This document shows, piece after piece, positions 34,627 through 42,432 of a stretch of 64,000 nucleotides of DNA. Source of the stretch: Alphaproteobacteria bacterium (GTDB lineage Bacteria; Pseudomonadota; Alphaproteobacteria; Rhodobacterales; Rhodobacteraceae); the NCBI GenBank assembly GCA_030424865.1, contig JAUHVR010000002.1:124001-188000 (forward strand), read 5' to 3'. How positions within the stretch are numbered: the stretch's first letter is position 1; every line of letters starts with the position of its first letter. The position numbers were made by a program, and so were the translations under genes. The notes under the pieces are model-generated. The model searched no databases. It had not been told where the DNA came from and was given only the letters and a program-made list of their open reading frames with translations.

Positions 34627-35613
34627 ATGTCGAAGCTCGTAACCATCTACGGCGGGTCCGGATTTGTCGGGCGTTATATCGCGCGGCGCATGGCGAAAGA
34701 GGGCTGGCGTGTGCGCGTCGCCGTTCGGCGCCCGAACGAGGCGTTGTTCGTCAAGCCTTATGGCGCTGTGGGTCAGGTCGAGCCGGTGCTTTGCAACGTG
34801 CGTGACGATGCAAGTGTCGCGGCTGCCATGCAGGGGGCGGATGCCGTCGTGAACTGCGTTGGCACTTTCGATGCGCGTGGAAAGAACAATTTCGATGCCG
34901 TCCAGTATCAGGCTGCTGAACGCATCGCGCGTGTTGCGGCGGCCTCGGATGTGGGCCGGATGGTGCACATCTCTTCGCTTGGGGCCGATCCCGAGTCCGA
35001 ATCGGATTACCTGCGCACCAAGGGCCTGGGCGAGGCGGGAATCCTGCGGCACATGCCAGACGCCGTGATCCTGCGCCCTTCGGTCATTTTCGGGCCCGAG
35101 GACGGCTTTTACAATCGCTTCGCCTCGATGTCGCGCCTTGGTCCGGTTCTGCCGTTGGTTGGCGCGGATACGAAGTTCCAGCCGGTCTACGTGGACGACG
35201 TTGCCGCCGCGGCCCAGATGGGCATTCAGGGACAGGCAGAGCCGGGGATCTATGAACTGGGCGGGCCCGACGTCATGACGTTCCGGGACCTGATGACCGA
35301 GATGTTGCAGGTCATCCGCCGCCGCCGTCTGTTGCTGAACATTCCCTTTCCTATCGCGCGTATCATGGCGTTCTTCCTTGATGTCGGCTCGATGGCAACG
35401 GGTGGCCTTGTGGCCAACAGCATGCTGACCCGTGACCAGGTCAAGGCGCTGAAGGTCGACAGCGTGGCCAGCACAGATGCGCCCGGCTTCGAGGCGCTGG
35501 GCATCCGTCCCGTTGCCGCCAAGGCGGTCCTGGCGGATTATCTGTGGCGGTTCCGTCCGTCGGGTCAGTACGACGCGATCAAGGAATCGGCAAGCAACCT
35601 GCGCTCGCACTAA
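34627..35613 (+). CDS. NAD(P)-binding atypical SDR, complex I NDUFA9-like
   Basis: 328 aa from the ATG at 34627 (GGGAGACTGAG upstream). N-terminal dinucleotide fold [13 protein letters not shown] (7-19), then V-N-C-V-G-T-F, a Q-A-A-E-R-I-A helix and V-H-I-S-S-L-G-A. Alphaproteobacterial homologues are related to the accessory NDUFA9 subunit of mitochondrial complex I and to NmrA-like proteins. It probably binds NADPH and assists quinone-related or complex I assembly functions; no such genes adjoin. Its stop overlaps that of the convergent kinase gene. Confidence 0.88.
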   Translation: MSKLVTIYGGSGFVGRYIARRMAKEGWRVRVAVRRPNEALFVKPYGAVGQVEPVLCNVRDDASVAAAMQGADAVVNCVGTFDARGKNNFDAVQYQAAERIARVAAASDVGRMVHISSLGADPESESDYLRTKGLGEAGILRHMPDAVILRPSVIFGPEDGFYNRFASMSRLGPVLPLVGADTKFQPVYVDDVAAAAQMGIQGQAEPGIYELGGPDVMTFRDLMTEMLQVIRRRRLLLNIPFPIARIMAFFLDVGSMATGGLVANSMLTRDQVKALKVDSVASTDAPGFEALGIRPVAAKAVLADYLWRFRPSGQYDAIKESASNLRSH

Positions 35614-36317
35614 AGGCCAAACCCCAGCTGGCGCGCCTTTTGGCGCGCGTACCGGGGTTCTACATGCCAAGAACAGGCGACTTCCCAGGCCAGGCGTTCA
35701 CGCGACTGTCGGCCCTGTGCGGAGTCCAAGTCAAAAACCGATGAATCGCATCGCGATTCGTCCCAGTCGATCAGGCAGGGGCCGTCGGTCGTCATGATCA
35801 CGTTCTGCGGGGCCAGATCGCCGTGGATCGGGGTTTCGTCCGGCGGCAAGTCTTGCCAGATCGCACGCAGCAAGGTGACCAGAGACGCGGGCATGCGCGA
35901 CAAATCCACGTCGCCGCCGCCAACCAACTGCGTCAATTCCCGTGCCGATGCGAAACCGGGGCGCTGCGAGTGTCCTCGCGCCAATTGGTGGAACAGCGTC
36001 AGCTGGGGGATCAGGCCTGTCAGGTCGTTCAGAGTTGCTGGCCTGCCGGCCACGAAAGGTTCGGTCGTCCAGCCATCGCAGGAATAGGTCCCTTGTGTGC
36101 TGCGCAACAGGCCGGGCACGATGAAACCGGCCTGTCGGGCACTGGCCTGCACAGGTTGCAGCCAAGCGAGCGCGTCTTCGCTGCGGCGCGTGGATTTAAA
36201 GACATATCGGGGCGCGGAATCTGCCTCTTGGTACACCCGATTGCGGTGACCGCCCGGAATGGGCTCCAGTGTACACGTCACGCCCCATGCCGCGGGATCG
36301 GGCAATGAACCGGTCAT
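35610..36317 (-). CDS. Aminoglycoside phosphotransferase (APH)-like kinase
   Basis: 235 aa from the ATG at 36317. The catalytic loop [10 protein letters not shown] and metal motif L-I-D-W-D-E-S are clear; the N-lobe is short, beginning near V-F-K-S-T (ATP-binding Lys) and E-P-F-V-A-G. APH-family proteins phosphorylate choline, amino sugars, or small alcohols; antibiotic resistance is not implied. The target is unknown. It converges on the NDUFA9-like gene with overlapping stops. Confidence 0.8.
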   Translation of the reverse strand: MTGSLPDPAAWGVTCTLEPIPGGHRNRVYQEADSAPRYVFKSTRRSEDALAWLQPVQASARQAGFIVPGLLRSTQGTYSCDGWTTEPFVAGRPATLNDLTGLIPQLTLFHQLARGHSQRPGFASARELTQLVGGGDVDLSRMPASLVTLLRAIWQDLPPDETPIHGDLAPQNVIMTTDGPCLIDWDESRCDSSVFDLDSAQGRQSRERLAWEVACSWHVEPRYARQKARQLGFGL

Positions 36318-36499
36318 GCGGTGCAAGCGGGCAGGGCGGGCATCCTGCAGACCCGACACAGGACGGCAGCCCCGGCGCGCGTATCGATCTTGAAAATGAT
36401 GCGGCCACAGACACGACGCACACCCATGAACCCCCTCCGTCACAAGGCGATTTCATTGTGAAAGAGGAATTCCTCTGGGTCACGCCGTTTCTGAGCGTG

Positions 36500-36754
36500 T
36501 CAGTGCACCCGGCACAGACCCATCAAGACCTTGGTGTTTGCGCAGCCTTCAGGTGGCGTCGTCGCCAATGTCCGCCGATCGGAAAGCCACTTCTGGCAGG
36601 CCTCCGTGAGCGGGCAGGCCCGACAGGCGGTCACCATCCTCGAATATCCTTCGGGCGTCAGTGTGCCGCGCTGCATCTCTTCGGACAGGCTTAAACCCAT
36701 CGAGCGCGCCACGCTGCGAGTCAGCCAGAAGTGTTTTTCGACGTCACCTAGCAT
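36500..36754 (-). CDS. DUF6455-type cysteine-rich small protein, copy 1
   Basis: 84 aa. Pattern C-R-A-C-x5-C-x2-W-L then C-A-N near the end: four cysteines in C-x2-C-x5-C...C spacing that could hold a metal or an iron-sulfur/redox site. It shares with the two upstream neighbours the G-x-L/V-x-x-(D/E/S) helix and the W-L motif. Start overlaps the stop of copy 2 by 7 bp. No signal peptide, so cytoplasmic. Function unknown; the family is mainly found in Rhodobacterales. Confidence 0.82.
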   Translation of the reverse strand: MLGDVEKHFWLTRSVARSMGLSLSEEMQRGTLTPEGYSRMVTACRACPLTEACQKWLSDRRTLATTPPEGCANTKVLMGLCRVH

Positions 36755-37038
36755 GGGGCATCATTCGTGTTGTCCTGCGCCAATCGCATCAGGAAGACTT
36801 GGTTTTCGCATCGTGCCGGAACCGGCCGTCGTTCGCGGGCGGGTGTGTTCAGCCACCGGGCACAGTCGGATGACCAATTGCAGCCCCGGCAGCGGCGGAT
36901 GGCCTCGGACCAGGCCTCTTGTGACAGGGTGCCTGCATCAGCGGCCGAGGCCGGATCTGTGCCTGCAGCCTCTGCCATCCGGCTGACAAGCTGCACATGC
37001 TTTCCGGTCGGCCCCAGAGGCTTCAAGTCACCGGCCAT
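36748..37038 (-). CDS. DUF6455-type cysteine-rich small protein, copy 2
   Basis: 96 aa. Same core: R-C-R-G-C-x5-C-A-R-W-L and a later R-C-E-N. It has an N-terminal K-H-V-Q-L-V-S-R-M-A-E helix like copy 3. Its ATG shares one base with the copy 3 stop (TGATG), indicating coupled translation. Sequence identity with copies 1 and 3 is low outside the Cys/Trp core, so the duplications are old. Confidence 0.82.
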   Translation of the reverse strand: MAGDLKPLGPTGKHVQLVSRMAEAAGTDPASAADAGTLSQEAWSEAIRRCRGCNWSSDCARWLNTPARERRPVPARCENQVFLMRLAQDNTNDAPC

Positions 37039-37292
37039 CAGGGCTTTAGAGCTTGAAGCAGGTCGGCGTTCCGGCAGTAGCCCGGCGCTGTTGCCTCGAT
37101 CCCCTGACGTGTGGCCAGCCAGTGCTCGCAGGTGTCGGGCTGCGTGCAGGCGGTGCAGCTCAGCACCGCGTCCGAGATCTGATCGACCGAGACATTGCCG
37201 CGAAGGGCCTGTTCTTCCAGATCGACGCCCAGTGTTTCGGCCATGGTGTCCACCAGCCGCGCATGGCGACGAAGCGTGTTGTTCTCTGTCAT
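37038..37292 (-). CDS. DUF6455-type cysteine-rich small protein, copy 3 (first in operon)
   Basis: 84 aa from the ATG at 37292 with GGGAGA upstream; a longer reading to 37334 lacks a ribosome site. Core S-C-T-A-C-x5-C-E-H-W-L then Y-C-R-N, matching the other two. First gene of a three-gene operon of paralogues with no other partner, so the products may act as a set, perhaps as a hetero-oligomer (inference). Confidence 0.82.
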   Translation of the reverse strand: MTENNTLRRHARLVDTMAETLGVDLEEQALRGNVSVDQISDAVLSCTACTQPDTCEHWLATRQGIEATAPGYCRNADLLQALKP

Positions 37293-37362
37293 GGGTCTCT
37301 CCCTGTTCCGGCGACTTGAGGGAAAGCCTAGCAAAGCGGGGCAGGTCCGCCTTTGATGCAGG

Positions 37363-38073
37363 TCAAGAGCCGGATTTCAGCGCCCTGACGGTCTGGTTCA
37401 CAAGGCGAATGCGGGCAGCATTCGGGGGATGGCTGCCCAGAAAGGCCTCGCCGGGATCGGGCAGCGTCGAAAAGAACTTGGCCCCCCGGATCGGATCGTA
37501 CCCGGCGCGGAACGCAATCACGGTGCCCAGTTCATCGGCTTCCAGTTCGAAGTCCTTGGAATAGCGGCGCGCGCCGACGGCGGCCCCCAGTTCCTCGGCG
37601 CCGCGGACTTCCTCGGCCGAGGCACCGGACAGGGCGGCCAACCCCGACAGGATCACGGCCCCAGCGATGGCGCTTTGTCGGGTGCGTCCGATGTGGCCCA
37701 GGATGTGATGGGCCGCTTCATGACCCATGACAAAGGCCAGCTCATCCGCGTTGCGCACCGAGGCGATCATCGGAATGTTAAAGGCCAGGACGGGGCGTCC
37801 CCTACGGTCCGTGGTCTGAAAGGCGTTGGGCTCTTGATCGGGCCGGTCATCGACCACGATCTGAAAGGTGCAGTTCTGCCCTGAAGTGCGCTTTCGGCAC
37901 TCTTCTTCCGCCACAGGTTGCACGGTTCGCACCACGTCAACAAAGCGCTGTACGGCAATTTCGGCTTTCCGACGCGAGGCCTGTTGGGCCGGGTCCAGCG
38001 CCTCGGGCGGCGCGACGGGCGCGCCGGTACAGCCCGCAAGCAGGGCTATGGCAAGGATCAGGAACCAGCGCAT
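37363..38073 (-). CDS. M48-family metalloprotease, lipoprotein
   Basis: 236 aa. Lipobox L-L-A-G-C ending at C15, so anchored to a membrane after export. Zinc motif H-E-A-A-H (118-122), with the third ligand in F-E-L-E-A-D-E-L-G, as in the BepA/LoiP/YcaL group. Such proteases do quality control of outer-membrane proteins. Stands alone between the DUF6455 operon and a divergent small gene. Confidence 0.92.
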   Translation of the reverse strand: MRWFLILAIALLAGCTGAPVAPPEALDPAQQASRRKAEIAVQRFVDVVRTVQPVAEEECRKRTSGQNCTFQIVVDDRPDQEPNAFQTTDRRGRPVLAFNIPMIASVRNADELAFVMGHEAAHHILGHIGRTRQSAIAGAVILSGLAALSGASAEEVRGAEELGAAVGARRYSKDFELEADELGTVIAFRAGYDPIRGAKFFSTLPDPGEAFLGSHPPNAARIRLVNQTVRALKSGS

Positions 38074-38201
38074 GAAATGTCTCCGAAATCTGCGACAAGC
38101 CTAGACCGGGGCGGGCACGCACTCCACTCAAAATTGCGGCACTTGGCACACTCTTGCCGGATGCTATCGTGGAAGCAGCAGACAACGAACAAGGATAAGG
38201 C

Positions 38202-38438
38202 ATGTTCAGCATCGAGCACGAATTTGACGCAACCGTGGTGACCCTGGTCGACGAAGGTGAGACACCGCTGCAGGAAGATGTGGTCGTCAATTCCTTTGCC
38301 GAATGCATCACGGTCGAACAATACGACCCGCGCGAGGATCGGATGCAGAAGATTACCCTGTCGATCACCCAGATGAACGACCTGGCGGCGGCGATCAATC
38401 TGCCCGAGGGGGTCTATTCACGGGCCAAAAAGACCTGA
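38202..38438 (+). CDS. Small conserved hypothetical protein
   Basis: 78 aa, acidic, starting M-F-S-I-E-H-E-F-D-A-T-V-V-T-L-V-D-E and preceded by AAGGATAAGGC. Predicted as a short beta sheet followed by a helix (Q-M-N-D-L-A-A-A-I). No signal peptide, no cysteine pair beyond a single Cys. I do not recognise a family. The stop abuts the stop of the convergent DUF167 gene. Confidence 0.7.
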   Translation: MFSIEHEFDATVVTLVDEGETPLQEDVVVNSFAECITVEQYDPREDRMQKITLSITQMNDLAAAINLPEGVYSRAKKT

Positions 38439-38693
38439 TCATGTGACGACAAAGACCTTGTCCCGCGAGGTTGCGCCACGCTTGAGCGTCAGCCGGGATT
38501 TGGGCAGGCCCAATGCCTTGGCCAGAACTTTCTGGATCGCTGCATTCGCCTTGCCGTTCTCGGCAGGTACGGTGATATACACGCGCAGTTGGTCACCTTC
38601 GTCGACAATCCTTTCGAAGGCCGCGCGCGGGGTTGCCTTGACCCGGATTTCCCGACCGGGGTCTGCCAGATGGGACAGGTCCAGTTTGCTCAT
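38439..38693 (-). CDS. DUF167 (YggU-type) protein
   Basis: 84 aa from the ATG at 38693 (GGGGCCCGTC upstream). The family core V-P-A-E-N-G-K-A-N-A-A-I-Q-K-V-L-A-K-A-L and L-x-L-K-R-G-A-T-S-R-D-K is complete. Function unknown; structures show a small alpha/beta fold. In many bacteria it sits near YggT/YggS; neither is here. Confidence 0.9.
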   Translation of the reverse strand: MSKLDLSHLADPGREIRVKATPRAAFERIVDEGDQLRVYITVPAENGKANAAIQKVLAKALGLPKSRLTLKRGATSRDKVFVVT

Positions 38694-38798
38694 GACGGGC
38701 CCCTTTCGCCGCAATGCCGGGTGGTTGAACGGGTTTTTCACCTTGAATCCCCTGGGACATCACACGACATAAGGGCCGACCACAAGCCGGAGTGCCCC

Positions 38799-39377
38799 AT
38801 GCCCGATCCAAATCCCGCCGCCCTCGATTTTCTTCTGACACGGCGGTCACGCCCTGCAAAAACGTTGAAATCACCCGGCCCGGATCGCGCGGCGCTTGAT
38901 GTCATCCTCACGGCGGCGGCACGCACGCCCGATCATGGCAAACTGGAGCCGTGGCGGTTCATCGTCCTGCAGGGCGATGCCCTGACCCGCCTGGGCGACG
39001 TGGCCGAGGCCCGCGCAACCGAACGCGCGCTTGAGCCCGAGATGGTTGCGAAGGCCCGCGTCCAGTTCGACGACAGCCCCCTGGCCGTGGCAGTGATCGA
39101 GGTGCAGAAATCGTCCGAGAAGATCCCCGAGCTGGAGCAGACCTATTCCGCCGGCGCGGTCTGTCTTGCGCTTCTGAACGCTGCGCTGGCGTCTGGTTGG
39201 GGCGCGAACTGGCTGAGCGGCTGGGTCTCGCACGATCGTGCCTTCATGGAGCGCGCCCTTGGGCTTCAGCCGCATGAACGCGTTGCGGGCTTCATCCACA
39301 TCGGAACCGAAGGCCCCAAGCCGCCGGAACGTCCACGCCCTGATCTGAACGCGATCACCACCTGGGTCGACGCATGA
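38799..39377 (+). CDS. Nitroreductase-family FMN oxidoreductase (YdjA-like)
   Basis: 192 aa from the ATG at 38799. Motifs L-T-R-R-S-R-P-A-K near the N-terminus (FMN phosphate contacts), A-A-R-T-P-D-H-G-K-L-E-P-W-R-F and G-W-G-A-N-W-L-S-G-W in the middle, typical of short YdjA-like nitroreductases. Substrate unknown. Overlaps the next gene by ATGA. Confidence 0.9.
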   Translation: MPDPNPAALDFLLTRRSRPAKTLKSPGPDRAALDVILTAAARTPDHGKLEPWRFIVLQGDALTRLGDVAEARATERALEPEMVAKARVQFDDSPLAVAVIEVQKSSEKIPELEQTYSAGAVCLALLNAALASGWGANWLSGWVSHDRAFMERALGLQPHERVAGFIHIGTEGPKPPERPRPDLNAITTWVDA

Positions 39378-40075
39378 TCCTGACCTCGTTCTTCAAGGCG
39401 GTCGGCCAACTGGGCGACCCGCGCTTTCGCCGCGTCTTGTGGCTGGGCATCGGGTTGACCATTGCGCTGCTGGTCGCGGCCTATGCCGCCTTTCTGTGGT
39501 TCCTGAACTGGGCCTCGCCCGAGGACATGGTCTTTCCGATCATTGGACAGGTGCAGTGGCTGGACGACCTGCTGGGCTGGGGATCGCTGTTCCTGATGCT
39601 GATCTTTTCGGTCTTCCTGATGGTGCCGGTGGCTTCGGCGATCACGTCGATGTTTCTCGATGACGTGGCGCAGGCGGTCGAGGATCGGCACTATCCGCAT
39701 CTGCCCCCTGTGCCACATGTCCCGTTTTTCGACGCATTGCGCGACACCGTGAACTTTCTGGGCGTGCTGATCCTGGCCAACGTGCTGGCCCTGTTCCTTT
39801 ACGCTTTCTTTGCACCGGCCGCGGTTTTCATCTTTTGGGGGCTGAACGGGTTTCTGCTGGGAAGGGAATACTTCACGCTGGCCGCGATGCGCCGGGTGGG
39901 CCGGGCCGAGGCCAAGGTTCTGCGCCGTCGCCACGCAGGTACTGTCTGGCTTGCGGGGATCCTGATGGCGATGCCGCTATCGATCCCGCTGATCAACCTG
40001 CTGATCCCGATCCTGGGCGCGGCGACCTTTACCCATCTGTTCCATCAGCTGCAGGCACGGCATCCATCCGGTTGA
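39374..40075 (+). CDS. EI24/CysZ-like membrane protein
   Basis: 233 aa with four strong hydrophobic segments (about residues 23-47, 70-92, 130-152 and 185-213) and the conserved R-E-Y-F-T-L-A-A-M-R-R stretch of the EI24 family. CysZ members transport sulfate, but sulfate assimilation genes are absent here, so only the family is assigned. Ends inside the convergent DUF1467 gene, with a 47-bp antisense overlap. Confidence 0.85.
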   Translation: MILTSFFKAVGQLGDPRFRRVLWLGIGLTIALLVAAYAAFLWFLNWASPEDMVFPIIGQVQWLDDLLGWGSLFLMLIFSVFLMVPVASAITSMFLDDVAQAVEDRHYPHLPPVPHVPFFDALRDTVNFLGVLILANVLALFLYAFFAPAAVFIFWGLNGFLLGREYFTLAAMRRVGRAEAKVLRRRHAGTVWLAGILMAMPLSIPLINLLIPILGAATFTHLFHQLQARHPSG

Positions 40076-40331
40076 ACATCCAACCGTCAATGTCGCGCAC
40101 CGTGATGGTACCGGTGATGATGATGCCGCCGATGATCGCCCACAGCACCGCCGAGATGCCGGTGGTGATCCAGGCCTTGCGCTTGAGGTTGTGCACCTCG
40201 GGGCTGCCCGCGTGGGTGCCGGGCACAACCTCGCCCAGGTCCCCCTGCGTTTTCAGGCGCACAGGGATCACGCACAGAAACGTCATGAACCAGATTACGG
40301 CAAACAGCACGATGCCCGAGGTGATCCCCAT
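40029..40331 (-). CDS. DUF1467 small membrane protein
   Basis: 100 aa with two membrane helices (about 4-24 and 53-75). The motif F-L-C-V-I-P-V-R-L-K-T-Q between the helices is typical of DUF1467, an alphaproteobacterial family often next to methylmalonyl-CoA epimerase (mce), as here. Function unknown. Confidence 0.88.
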   Translation of the reverse strand: MGITSGIVLFAVIWFMTFLCVIPVRLKTQGDLGEVVPGTHAGSPEVHNLKRKAWITTGISAVLWAIIGGIIITGTITVRDIDGWMFNRMDAVPAADGTDG

Positions 40332-40363
40332 GGTCTTCTCCTATTGATCGAGCCTCATATAGC

Positions 40364-40768
40364 TCAGACCTGCTCCAACTCCACCAGGCATCCGTTGAAA
40401 TCTTTGGGATGCAGGAACAGGACAGGCTTGCCATGGGCGCCGATCTTGGGTTCGCCCGATCCCAGCACGCGCGCGCCGGTTTCCTTCAGGTGGTCACGGG
40501 CGGCCAGGATGTCGTCGACCTCGTAACAGACGTGGTGGATGCCGCCCGCGGGGTTCTTTTCCAGAAAGCCGTTGATCGGGCTGTCTTCGCCCAGCGGATA
40601 GAGCAGTTCGATCTTGGTATTCGGAAGCTCGATGAAGATCACCGTCACACCGTGGTCGGGTTCATCCTGCGGGGCACCGACCGTGGCCCCCAAGGCGTTG
40701 CGGTACTGGTCGGCGGCGGCCTCCAGGTCGGGCACGGCAATGGCCACGTGGTTCAGACGTCCGATCAT
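40364..40768 (-). CDS. mce: Methylmalonyl-CoA epimerase
   Basis: 134 aa from the ATG at 40768 (AGGAGAGCG upstream). Vicinal-oxygen-chelate fold with L-N-H-V-A-I-A-V-P-D (4-13, metal His), I-E-L-L-Y-P-L (Glu), G-I-H-H-V-C-Y-E-V-D (His) and L-V-E-L-E-Q-V. Interconverts the two methylmalonyl-CoA epimers in propionyl-CoA assimilation. Thirty-two bp upstream of the DUF1467 gene. Confidence 0.95.
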   Translation of the reverse strand: MIGRLNHVAIAVPDLEAAADQYRNALGATVGAPQDEPDHGVTVIFIELPNTKIELLYPLGEDSPINGFLEKNPAGGIHHVCYEVDDILAARDHLKETGARVLGSGEPKIGAHGKPVLFLHPKDFNGCLVELEQV

Positions 40769-40904
40769 GATCGCTCTCCTCTTGGCATAAGTCGCCAAGG
40801 TTATGCCGGGCACGCGCGGCCAAGCGCAAGCGGCGCCGGGCGGATTAACCTTGTGTTAGCGTTAGGTGCGTCATCGTGCCTGAGGTCAAGGCATGGAGGG
40901 AACA

Positions 40905-41618
40905 ATGGACGATCTGGCAGCATTCCACAGTCGCAAGCCAACCAAGGCACGCCCCCTGTTGGGAATCACGGTGCTGGTGGTAGAGGACAGCCTTTATGCC
41001 AGTGACGCCTTGCGGCTGATGTGCCTGCGAAGCGGGGCGCGGCTGCGCCGGGCCGATTGCATCGACAGCGCGCGGCGGCATCTGCAGGTCTATCGCCCTG
41101 GTGTGATCATCGTCGATCTGGGCCTGCCTGACGGGTCGGGGGCCGATCTGATTTGCGACCTCGTCAAGGCCAAGCCGCGGATCGGGGCCATCCTGGGCAC
41201 CAGTGGCGATTCCTTTGCCGAAGACGTGGCGCTGGCCGCGGGGGCCGACGGGTTCCTGCCGAAACCGCTCAGCTCGCTTGGCGTGTTCCAACACACCGTC
41301 GTGTCCTGCCTGCCGCCGGACATGCAGGTTTCGGGGCTGCACGCACTGTCCGGCGAAGCGGTGCGCCCGGATCCCATGGCCTATCGCGACGACCTGGAAC
41401 ATGCGGCTTCGTTGCTGACCGAAAAGCAGGATGCGGGCACCCTGGCTTATACGCTGCAGTTCCTGACCGGACTGGCGCGGTCGGCGGATGACAATCCATT
41501 GCTGCGGGCGGTTGAGGCGGTCGATGCCGTTCCGGCGGGACAACGTCTGTCACACCCCGGCCTTGCGCAGATCGATGCCATGGTCAAGGACCGGATGTCT
41601 TGCGCCGCGCCCGTCTAG
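40905..41618 (+). CDS. Response regulator with receiver domain and unrecognised C-terminus
   Basis: 237 aa from the ATG at 40905, with GGAGGGAACA immediately upstream; an ATG at 40893 lacks a site. The receiver domain covers about 20-140: V-V-E-D-S (acidic pocket), V-D-L-G-L-P-D-G (phospho-Asp in the DLGLPDG stretch), T/S in G-T-S-G-D and K-P in L-P-K-P. The remaining 95 residues are helical (H-A-A-S-L-L-T-E-K, Q-F-L-T-G-L-A-R) and match no output domain I know. No kinase gene adjoins, so the partner is unknown. It may be an adaptor working by protein-protein contact. Confidence 0.85.
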   Translation: MDDLAAFHSRKPTKARPLLGITVLVVEDSLYASDALRLMCLRSGARLRRADCIDSARRHLQVYRPGVIIVDLGLPDGSGADLICDLVKAKPRIGAILGTSGDSFAEDVALAAGADGFLPKPLSSLGVFQHTVVSCLPPDMQVSGLHALSGEAVRPDPMAYRDDLEHAASLLTEKQDAGTLAYTLQFLTGLARSADDNPLLRAVEAVDAVPAGQRLSHPGLAQIDAMVKDRMSCAAPV

Positions 41619-42349
41619 AAGCGGGGTCTTGCTGCGGACAGCGCCGGGTCATCATTGGCCCGCACGAGGCCGGTAAGATCGGACAAACGCTCGATCTGCT
41701 GGCCCTGGGTGTTGAAATTGGTCGGGTGCAACCAGGCGTCAAACGCCTCTTTCAAGGCGCGCCACTCGCTGTCGATCACGGAAAACCAGGCCGTGTCCCG
41801 ATTGCGCCCCTTGACGACCAGCGCCTGGCGGAACACGCCTTCAAAGCTGAAACCAAGGCGCTGGGCGGCCCGCCGGGACGGCAGGTTCAGCGCATTGCAT
41901 TTCCACTCGTAACGTCGGTATCCCGCGTCAAAGGCCCATTGCATCAATAGCACCATCGCCTCGGTGGCGGCGCGCGTGCGCTGCAAGGCGGGCGCCAGAC
42001 AGATGTTCCCGACCTCGATGGATCCCGCCTCTGGCGCGATGCGCAGATAGCTTGCGACGCCGCTGGTGGTCATGCGTTCGCGATCGCGGATCGCAAAGAA
42101 CAGGTGCGCAGGGTTCGAGACCGTTTCCCGCACCCAACGGTGATACTGCGCTGCCGAGTGAAACGGTCCGTAGGGCATGTAGTCCCACAGGGCGTCATGC
42201 CCGTCGATTTCGCGGAACAGCAGCGCCGCGTGCTTTTCGGCACTCAGCGCTTCGACCGTGCAATACCGGCCTTCAAGCGCCATGGGCTGCGGCGCCACGG
42301 GTGGGCTCCAATCAGGTACACGCGGACCAAGAGGATTGTCGGTGCGCAT
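41615..42349 (-). CDS. GNAT-family acetyltransferase (RimJ/RimL type)
   Basis: 244 aa. Features W-D-Y-M-P-Y-G-P, I-E-V-G-N-I-C-L-A-P-A-L-Q-R-T-R-A-A-T-E-A (acetyl-CoA binding region) and A-Q-R-L-G-F-S-F-E-G-V-F-R-Q, diagnostic of RimJ/L-like enzymes that acetylate protein N-termini or small amines. Motif A is degenerate (Q-R-T-R-A-A instead of Q-x-x-G-x-G). Stops overlap those of the convergent response regulator. Confidence 0.88.
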   Translation of the reverse strand: MRTDNPLGPRVPDWSPPVAPQPMALEGRYCTVEALSAEKHAALLFREIDGHDALWDYMPYGPFHSAAQYHRWVRETVSNPAHLFFAIRDRERMTTSGVASYLRIAPEAGSIEVGNICLAPALQRTRAATEAMVLLMQWAFDAGYRRYEWKCNALNLPSRRAAQRLGFSFEGVFRQALVVKGRNRDTAWFSVIDSEWRALKEAFDAWLHPTNFNTQGQQIERLSDLTGLVRANDDPALSAARPRF

Positions 42350-42356
42350 TGCGCCT

Positions 42357-42383
42357 CCTGTTCAGGCATTTTGCCCAAACAGG
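42357..42383 (-). promoter_or_regulatory. Stem-loop in the leader of the RimJ/L-like gene
   Basis: Interrupted inverted repeat: CCTGTT/AACAGG outer arms and GGCA/TGCC inner arms with a 3-base loop, in the 83-bp gap between the DUF1501 stop and this gene's start. On the minus strand it ends next to the AGGCGC ribosome site. It could terminate the upstream operon or affect translation; no U run. Confidence 0.35.
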
Positions 42384-42432
42384 CTGCAATCCGCCGATTT
42401 TGTCAATCAATCGCCGGATGAGTGGTCCGGGT

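Noticed and set aside
35620-35658. Nested inverted repeat (AACCCC...GGGGTT around GCGCGCC TTTT GGCGCGC) near the convergent stops
   Set aside because: It lies inside the 3' coding end of the APH-like gene and has no T run; it could be a weak terminator, but coding constraint explains it as well.
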